Shown: positions 60,433 through 64,000 of the stretch, piece after piece
Position numbering within the stretch: position 1 is the first letter of the stretch
How the letters are laid out: each line of letters begins with the position of its first letter
Source: Chlorops oryzae
Lineage: Eukaryota; Arthropoda; Insecta; Diptera; Chloropidae
DNA length: 64,000 nucleotides
Assembly (NCBI GenBank): GCA_020466095.1
Contig: CM035808.1
Span: 39,940,999 to 40,004,998 of the forward strand
Direction: 5' to 3'
The notes under the pieces: model-generated
What the model saw: the letters and a program-made list of their open reading frames with translations, nothing else
What the model was told of the DNA's origin: nothing
The model's database searches: none
Position numbers and translations under genes: made by a program

Positions 60433-60977
60433 TTTTAAATAATGTAAAAAAAAATTTAGCCAATTTCAAACTTTATGATAAATTGACTGCTCTTTTCTTT
60501 TTGTTTGTTTTTTTTTTTTTTGTTTTCTTACGTTGACTCTTTTATATGAAAGAGCGTGTGCCATTGTTCAGGAAAAGAAACTAAAATAATAATAATAAGA
60601 GTCGACTTTAATTCTGAACTTAAGGGTGAAAATTTTCAAACGTACAAAAGAAATCAAATCTTTTAACTTTGCATTAAAGTTTTGATATTTTTTAAATATT
60701 AATTTTACTTTGAAAACTTGCATAACCGATATCAAAATGCAAAAGAAATATTTGAAGCAATTAAAAAAAAAATTATTTTCTTTTAAAGTGGTTGCAAATT
60801 CATATTCCGAAAACAAATATCTCAAAAAAGTGATAAAATATTTTAAATAATTTTTTCCAAGTGCAGAATATTCATAGAAATATAGAGAAATGAAAAAATT
60901 CAACGAAAAACAAATTTGGAAACCTTGTACGAACCATTCCTGATGGCAAGGAGTGGGACATGCCCCACATTCGTCCG
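34553..60977 (-). CDS. Sxl: Sex-lethal (Sxl) RNA-binding protein; five coding exons visible, start exon outside the window
   Basis: Exons on the minus strand are 60977-60935, 48596-48270, 46378-46271, 35130-34949 and 34862-34553. All borders are GT/AG and phases fit. The product has the Sxl N-terminal block GMSHSLPSGM|SRYAFSPQD and a Ser/Gly-rich segment. RRM1 has RNP2 LIVNYL and RNP1 YSFGYAFV; RRM2 has RNP2 LYVTNL and RNP1 PRGVAFVR. A poly-Gly stretch precedes the basic tail ending PYHNAQKFI. Sxl binds U-rich RNA and acts in splicing and translational control. In Drosophila it is the master sex switch; in other flies studied it is not sex-specifically spliced. No male-specific poison exon is recognisable here. 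The first coding exon, expected to begin MYGNN, is not present. The first and third visible introns (about 12.3 and 11.1 kb) carry most of the window's transposons, while all five exons are intact. Confidence 0.95.
34949..35130 (-). CDS. Sxl: Sxl exon: linker and most of RRM2
   Basis: The acceptor is TTTTTGCAG and the donor CGTACG|GTAAGTAAAT, the latter followed by a (TAAA)n run. It encodes VSYARPGGETIKDTNLYVTN through PRGVAFV. Confidence 0.95.
36136..36920. mobile_element. TA-inserting inverted-repeat element starting GYGCRTTTC, 785 bp
   Basis: The left end GCGCGTTTCTATATGGTG and the inverse of the right end, GTGCATTTCCATATGGTG, both continue into GTTTAACTC, and TA flanks both sides. The interior repeats GTTTAAC and GAGGTGTTTAA words. 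It lies in a Sxl intron; no transposase. Confidence 0.7.
37570..37851 (+). pseudogene. Degenerate coding fragment, possibly a Cys/His zinc-finger (TRAF-like) protein
   Basis: One plus-strand frame stays coding-like for 93 codons despite two internal stops. It reads QKGYIQHCPNKQLECRHCEK, then an R-stop, ECLQKCHDITKQHLRRNPRE, another stop, and a Lys-rich end with TGHLKK. The H-x3-C...C-x2-C spacing resembles TRAF-type zinc fingers. The stops and its place inside a Sxl intron, antisense, suggest a dead fragment. A transposon-encoded gag-like finger is an alternative. Confidence 0.3.
38000..40490. other. Sxl intron, no gene or clear element recognised
   Basis: Only short overlapping open frames without motifs. 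Several A-runs near 38220 and 39800 on plus are U-runs in the Sxl sense RNA. Confidence 0.3.
40557..41234 (-). pseudogene. Mariner copy 1 transposase, C-terminal part
   Basis: It encodes the DD34D catalytic domain: VTGDEKW (first Asp), HQDNARPH (second), then YSPDLAPSDYHLF (third, 34 residues between the last two). No stop or frameshift is seen in this part. It is separated from its N-terminal part only by the hAT-like insertion. Confidence 0.9.
42014..42180. mobile_element. Small MITE inside the hAT-like element, 167 bp
   Basis: GGGGTATTCACAAAGGCGT and the inverse of GGGGTATTGACAAAGGCGT form its ends, with TA on both sides (42012-42013, 42181-42182). The sub-terminal CGGAAAATAGGAAAGTCGG is also inverted at the other end. 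Confidence 0.8.
42210..42643. mobile_element. Second small inverted-repeat element inside the hAT-like element
   Basis: The ends GCTAGTACACAAAGGTAG and CTGCCTTTGTGTACTAGC are inverted copies. A third partial copy (GGCTAGTACACAAGAG) starts near 42302, so it may be two nested or tandem elements. The target duplication is not clear. Confidence 0.6.
42991..43338 (-). pseudogene. Mariner copy 1 transposase, N-terminal part
   Basis: It starts MDISKEKIRYILQFFFDKGE and has the two helix-turn-helix regions that bind the terminal repeats (ASQAAENVNSVYG and STVSIAKELKIAQKTVWNHL). It breaks at the 8-bp duplication TGTGGCAC. Confidence 0.9.
44509..44679. mobile_element. Tc1/mariner-type MITE with perfect TIRs, 171 bp
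   Basis: CAGTCAAACTTCCATAACTC and its exact inverse form the ends, with TA on both sides (44507-44508, 44680-44681). The interior repeats GAGTTATAGAA words. Perfect ends suggest a young insertion. It lies in a Sxl intron. Confidence 0.9.
45297..45740 (+). other. Less AT-rich block in a Sxl intron with a TATA-like site
   Basis: It stands out from the AT-rich intron. TATATAAA at 45626-45633 (plus) is followed by CGTCGCCGTCGTCGTCCG. The frame 45300-45632 has no known motif. It could be an antisense promoter or a conserved non-coding element, or an old insertion; I cannot decide. Confidence 0.2.
46271..46378 (-). CDS. Sxl: Sxl exon: second half of RRM1
   Basis: It is 36 whole codons, TGYSFGYAFVDYASELDAQR to VRNKRLK. 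The acceptor is CTCTCGCTCAG and the donor AAAG|GTGAGT. It contains RNP1 of RRM1. Confidence 0.95.
46795..46948. mobile_element. hAT-type MITE remnant, 154 bp
   Basis: The left end CAGAGGTATACCCAG and the inverse of the right end, CAGGCGCGTAGTC, resemble hAT ends and the element at 52726-53945. The flanks are TATACAAT and ATATACAT, a damaged 8-bp duplication in a TA-rich tract. Internal TTTGGGGTTTCAAACCCCC also echoes 52726-53945. Confidence 0.55.
46960..48236. other. Sxl intron between the two RRM1 exons, no element resolved
   Basis: Together with 46379-46794 this is the 1.9-kb intron separating the RRM1 exons. Beyond the hAT remnant I see only short frames and A/T runs. Confidence 0.35.
48237..48269 (-). 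promoter_or_regulatory. U-rich tract directly behind a Sxl 5' splice site
   Basis: The intron begins GTAAGGTTTTTTTGATGTG and continues with a second run of ten T. U-runs next to 5' splice sites are classic binding sites for TIA-1-type proteins and Sxl. A role in autoregulation is inference. Confidence 0.35.
48270..48596 (-). CDS. Sxl: Sxl exon: Ser/Gly-rich region and first half of RRM1
   Basis: It is 109 whole codons, SRYAFSPQDTDFTSSYPGPA to INTCRVMKDYK. The acceptor is TTGAATTTCCAG and the donor ATAAG|GTAAGG. The frame is also open upstream of the acceptor, but that part does not match Sxl and is intron. Confidence 0.95.
49388..50611 (-). mobile_element. AACAAGTAAG repeat with internal 127-bp tandem array
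   Basis: Read on the minus strand it begins AACAAGTAAGAAAGCTAAAG and has ATACCCAGCGT near both ends in inverted orientation. It carries a (GTCC)-rich array at about 49515-49600 and GGACATGTCTAAATCGATTC (plus: 49495-49515). It is the second member in this window of the family seen at 11173-12018, in the opposite orientation. Non-coding. Confidence 0.75.
49901..50536. repeat. Tandem array, 127-bp unit, five copies
   Basis: Successive units start at about 49900, 50028, 50155, 50282 and 50409 (steps 128, 127, 127, 127). Each holds TAACTTCCGAAGTAAAAGGC, AGAAGCTTCAAATTCGCAAC and CCACTGCCACGCCCACAAAT. The middle units are most alike, as expected from unequal exchange. Confidence 0.9.
50760..51180. 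repeat. Low-complexity AAT / TAAA array
   Basis: Long runs of ATAATA, then (TAAA)n with AAATATAAATAAATAA units. It directly precedes mariner copy 2. Confidence 0.9.
51300..52588 (-). mobile_element. Mariner copy 2, complete, 1289 bp
   Basis: Perfect 32-bp terminal repeats starting TTAGGTGTAGTAAAAAGAAA lie between TA dinucleotides (51298-51299, 52589-52590). It is in the same orientation as the other copies and as Sxl. Confidence 0.97.
51377..52403 (-). pseudogene. Mariner copy 2 transposase with one frameshift
   Basis: It starts MDISKEKIRY and ends NGAYLT. Helix-turn-helix and DD34D motifs are present. One extra A in an A-run at about 52092-52095 (CAAAATGG where the other copies read CAAATGG) shifts the frame in the middle of the DNA-binding domain. 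No other lesion was noticed. Confidence 0.93.
52726..53945 (-). mobile_element. hAT element, internally deleted, 1220 bp
   Basis: CAGGCGCGCAGCCAGG and its perfect inverse form the ends, between perfect 8-bp repeats GGTAATTC (52718-52725, 53946-53953). The coding remnant runs almost straight out of the 5' terminal repeat, so the front of the transposase gene has been lost. Confidence 0.95.
52907..53905 (-). pseudogene. hAT transposase remnant (ZMYM/DUF4371-like type)
   Basis: A frame from about 53905 to 53185 encodes the middle of a hAT transposase (LRSNAEEEFQKLFKNAEKQA, FVDAFIVNLTNRFSKHKDIL). After a stop and frameshift a second frame (53113-52907) encodes the C-terminal dimerisation motif: TTCENESSFSTLRRLKTYLR followed by STMTEQRLNALALL. 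The N-terminal BED finger and first catalytic region are absent. It is typical of large insect hAT families annotated as zinc finger MYM-type-like. Confidence 0.88.
53954..56585. other. Sxl intron, no gene or element resolved
   Basis: AT-rich with short frames only. A slightly more complex stretch at 55690-56110 has a 76-codon minus frame (55976-55746) with no recognised motif. Confidence 0.3.
56586..57240. mobile_element. CGTCG-rich inverted-repeat element, 655 bp
   Basis: The left end CGGGCCTATTACGGTAGTCG and the inverse of the right end, CGGGCCTATTACGGTTGTCG, match, with ATT on both sides (56583-56585, 57241-57243). Inside the left end the unit TATTACRGTAGTCGCCG recurs three times (56593, 56643 and 56693 region). 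GTCGTCGTC runs make it CpG-rich in an AT-rich intron. A 3-bp duplication suggests PIF/Harbinger; no transposase is seen. Confidence 0.7.
57241..58297. other. Sxl intron, no gene resolved
   Basis: It contains a GA-run at 57741-57756 and a stretch at 57600-57920 that is less AT-rich, open in two frames and without known motifs. Confidence 0.3.
58298..59585 (-). mobile_element. Mariner copy 3, complete, 1288 bp
   Basis: Perfect terminal repeats like copy 2, between TA dinucleotides (58296-58297, 59586-59587). By eye it differs from copy 2 at roughly 14 positions, about 1%. Confidence 0.97.
58375..59400 (-). pseudogene. Mariner copy 3 transposase with one nonsense codon
   Basis: It is 341 codons plus stop in one frame, but the Trp codon after KKLDV is TAG (near 59053), just after the DNA-binding domain. 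The DD34D triad is intact. No other break is visible. Confidence 0.93.
59590..60934. other. Sxl intron with (TAAA)n and (TA)n tracts
   Basis: (AATA)n at 59690-59775, (TA)n at 60398-60424, T-runs near 60505-60520. No gene. Confidence 0.4.
60935..60977 (-). CDS. Sxl: Sxl 43-nt exon (GMSHSLPSGM)
   Basis: The acceptor is TTTCATTACAG and the donor GGAATG|GTTCGT. It encodes GRMWGMSHSLPSGM after one base that completes an upstream codon, and ends in phase 0, matching SRYAFSPQD in the next exon 12.3 kb away. The peptide GMSHSLPSGM followed by SRYAFSPQD is characteristic of fly Sxl. It is too short for ORF finders. Confidence 0.9.
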
Positions 60978-61559
60978 CTGTAATGAAAAGAAGAAATTAA
61001 AAATAAGTTAGAATTGTTTTAAGAGATTTTATAAGAAGAAATTTTGATTTATATTTAAATAAAATTGTTTATATGGATTTGGAGACCCGTCCAAAGCTGG
61101 GACAAATTTAAAAAATATCTATTTTGTCACTAATCGGGAGGATTATATAACTTTCAGGTTAGTACGCCACTGTAAAAAAGCATTGCCTTTCTTAGGGAAA
61201 ATATAACCAAACATACTTACAAATTAAAAAAAAATAAATGTACACTTTTGGTTTCCACCCATCAATTTTAAAAATAATTTAAAACACCTGACAGTGCGTT
61301 TAAATACGAAAAAAAAATTGAGTTTGATATTCAAAAAACAGCTGTTTGCAAGAATTTTAAGGAACAAGTTTCATTAAAAAAATGCGTTTACGGAAATAAC
61401 ACAAAATGATAGACAGGATTGGAAGTTCTGCAACCGGAAGACAGCAATTTGGTAGCAATCATAAGAACGACAATTTACAGAGTTGCTGTTTGAAAATATG
61501 TAACAACGTTATCAGCAGTAAATTTAACTCACATTCCTGGCAGTAGACGGTGCTGACAT

Positions 61560-62220
61560 AAATTTCTTAATTTCAAAAATTGCGATATTGAAAATTAATA
61601 TTTTTTACAATTTTTTATTTTAATTTTAAAATTGTTAAGACTTCTTGAGATATATTTTTAATGTTTGTATATTTTTATGTATATTTATATAATATATATT
61701 ATATTTATACACTTTTATATAAGTTATAAAGTATTTATTTTTTATAATTTTAATATTTTTTTTTTTTGAATATTTTTTTTTTTTTTTAAATATTTTTTAT
61801 TTTTTTAAATATTTTTTTTATTTTTTTTAATTTTTTTTTATTTTTATATTTTAAAATTTTTTTTAATTTTTTTTTTTATATTAATTTTATTATTTTTAAT
61901 TTTTTGTATATTTTTTTTTATATATTTTTTTATATTTTTTTTTTTTTTTTAAATGTTTTTAATATTTTTGTTAATGATTTTTAAAATATTTTTTGAATAT
62001 TTTTTTTTTTATAATTTGAATAAATTTTGTATATATTTTAATATTCTATTTCATTTTTGAATATTTAATTAAAATTTTTGAACATTTTATAAAGTTTTTG
62101 AATATTTAATTAAATTTTTGAACATTTTATAAAGTTTTTGATTATTTGATTAAAGTTTTGAATTTTTTATAATATTTTATAATATTTAATAATACTTAAT
62201 AGTATTTTATAATTTTGATT
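61560..62220. repeat. T-rich low-complexity tract
   Basis: About 650 bp of TTTTTAAATATTTTT-like sequence with minor ATATTTAATTAAA units near 62050-62150. It lies upstream of the 43-nt Sxl exon; on the Sxl sense strand it is A-rich. Confidence 0.85.
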
Positions 62221-63125
62221 CTAAAAAAATTTTTCCTAAATAGCGAATACTTTTAGCATTTCGTGTTTAAATTGTGATCTGAAGCGTACCGAGAACAAAG
62301 CAGAAAAAACCGGCTGCCATTTGAGAATGCCAAACAACTATTAAATATTTAAACACACGTACAGGTCCTTTAATGGCATGAATTGTTAAACATGGAAGAA
62401 AATTCGAATGAAATTTCAGGAAGGAGGACCAAATTTTCAAAAAGCGAAAGTCCAAAAGGAAAGGCGCAATGCAATATCGACTAAAAATTTAATTACATAA
62501 AAATTCGTTTCTTTCGTTCATGTTGGACCGAAGAAAAAGGAAAACTTTATTCGAAGAATGGAATATCCTCGCATCTTTTTTATCGCTCATAAAAAATTCG
62601 AAAGCATATTGATTTTGCTTATCGCTTCTGCTTGGACAGAGATTCCTTTTTGGAGTGTTTTCTTGTGATGTTCATGTTATATCCAACTTTCAATCAAATA
62701 TTTCGTTTTTATTACGAGTTCACTTGACAACGAAGAAAGCTCTGCTCGTTCCGTTTGCCAAAACTTTTTGGGCTATAAAAAATTATGTTTGGAATTTTAT
62801 GAAGTCATTTGCATAATTTTCATTTACATTTTATATGCACAATAAGACGAAAATCCTTGTTTCAAAGGAATTGAAAATATTCCTAGTTTTCGACGCTAAA
62901 ATTGCTCCATTAGGAAATGAAAGAATAAAAACAAATTTCATCAACGCAATTTTCCATATTTAAAAAATTCCTTCTTAGGAAGAAAAAGAAAAGCTTTCAA
63001 ATATCGCGGTCGTCAAATTAAATTGACTTCACTCTCTATCACTCTTATTCTTATTTTATAGGAAGCGAATCAATAAATTTCTTTGAGTGGTTTAAAAAAA
63101 TGAATAGAATATTTATAGATGATAA
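62221..63125. other. No gene recognised
   Basis: AT-rich; no Sxl start exon or element ends were found. Confidence 0.3.
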
Positions 63126-64000
63126 TTAGGTGTAGTAAAAAGAAATCCATTATTTTTTGCATTAAATTTGAGGGCTTTATTTAAGAAGTTTGAATGACCC
63201 GATTTAGGTCAAATATGCGCCGTTTTGTTCAATAACTTGTTGCCATTTTAAAGTAATTTCATTATGCCTCTCTCATAGAAGCCCCTTCCTATTAGCAAAA
63301 AATTGAGACAGTCGAATTTCAGAAGCCTCTCTTGAAGCGAATGTTTCACCAGCAAATTTGTTCGCCATGGACAGGAACAGATGGTAATCACTTGGTGCCA
63401 GGTCCGGACTATAAGGTGATGCAAAGAACCTCCCAACCAAACTCCCGGAGCTTCTGGCGAGTCACTATCGATGTGTGTGGCCTGGCGTTGCCTATGGAAC
63501 ACAATTCCTCTCCTATTGGCCAAAGCGGCCGCTTATGGGCGATTGCTTCCTTCAACTCCAATTGTTTTACAGTAGAGTTCCGATTAAGATTTTTTGCCGT
63601 ATGGGAGCAGCTCATAGTAGATAATTCCCTGCCAACCCACCAAACACACAGAAAAACCTTCCTGGCCGTCAATCCTGGCTTGGCCACCGTTTCCGCCGGT
63701 TCACCGTGTTTCGACCACGACCGTTTTCGCTTGAAGTTGTCGTAATGACCCACTTTTCATCACCATCACCAACCGCTTCAGAAATGGGGCGATTTTGTTG
63801 CGGTTCAGCAGCGATTTGCAGATGGAAATTCGGTTTTATGAATTTTTTTGCGTTAACCGTGTGGCACCCATACATCGAGCTTCTTTTTGTGTATCCAGCC
63901 TTATTCAAATGGTTCCAAACGGTTTTTTTGTGCAATCTTTACTCTTTTTCAATCGAAACATGCTAACATGACGGTCGGACTCGATAATTTCCATGATTTT
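63126..64000 (-). mobile_element. Mariner copy 4, eroded, cut by the window edge
   Basis: It starts TTAGGTGTAGTAAAAAGAAA like the other copies but has many one- to four-base deletions and a few insertions. The left TA duplication is not intact. Its right end lies outside the window. Confidence 0.92.
63204..64000 (-). pseudogene. Mariner copy 4 transposase, many frameshifts
   Basis: Segments matching the other copies (the NGRGRNTVNR region, AKPGLTARKV, IVTRQKLREFGWEV) appear in alternating frames. Most lesions are small deletions such as GTGATGCAAAGAACC where the others read GTGGATGCAGAAGAACC. Confidence 0.9.

Overview
The window reads as nuclear DNA of a higher (schizophoran) fly. It is AT-rich, has spliced genes with short insect-type exons and GT/AG introns, a Sex-lethal (Sxl) orthologue, a divergent chemosensory ionotropic receptor, and a dense load of mariner, hAT and short inverted-repeat elements. 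The Sxl residues have the non-drosophilid look, with a C-terminal tail ending in AQKFI and a serine/glycine-rich N-terminal region. I cannot name the species.

Layout. Positions 1-398 (minus) hold the 5' end of a short-chain dehydrogenase/reductase with a clear TATA+Inr promoter. Positions 0.5-12.5 kb are gene-poor and filled with MITEs, a foldback element with a hAT-like element inside it, and a repeat beginning AACAAGTGAG. Positions 12576-14087 (plus) hold an intronless 503-aa protein with a p66/simjang-like GATA zinc finger. Positions 15861-18952 (minus) hold a three-exon ionotropic receptor. Positions 23.1-25.8 kb (minus) contain a long decayed coding block: many peptide-like segments broken by stops and frameshifts, starting with a properly spliced exon pair and interrupted by a MITE. 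Positions 25.8-34.5 kb are AT-rich and non-coding, with a tRNA-derived SINE and a long-arm foldback element.

From 34553 to 60977 (minus) lies Sxl. Five coding exons are visible: a 43-nt exon, an exon opening RRM1, an exon closing RRM1, an exon for most of RRM2, and the C-terminal exon. The exon with the start codon is not in the window. Two Sxl introns of about 11-12 kb have absorbed most of the transposons: three full-length mariner copies (about 1.29 kb, TA target duplications, transposase on the same strand as Sxl), a hAT deletion derivative, an element with 127-bp tandem repeats, and several MITEs. One mariner was later split by a 1748-bp hAT-like element that itself carries two smaller inverted-repeat elements. 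A fourth, heavily eroded mariner runs off the right edge upstream of the 43-nt exon.

There is no operon-like logic here. The main biological content is the Sxl locus and its transposon-filled introns, the chemoreceptor, the possible p66 retrogene, and the decayed gene downstream of Sxl.
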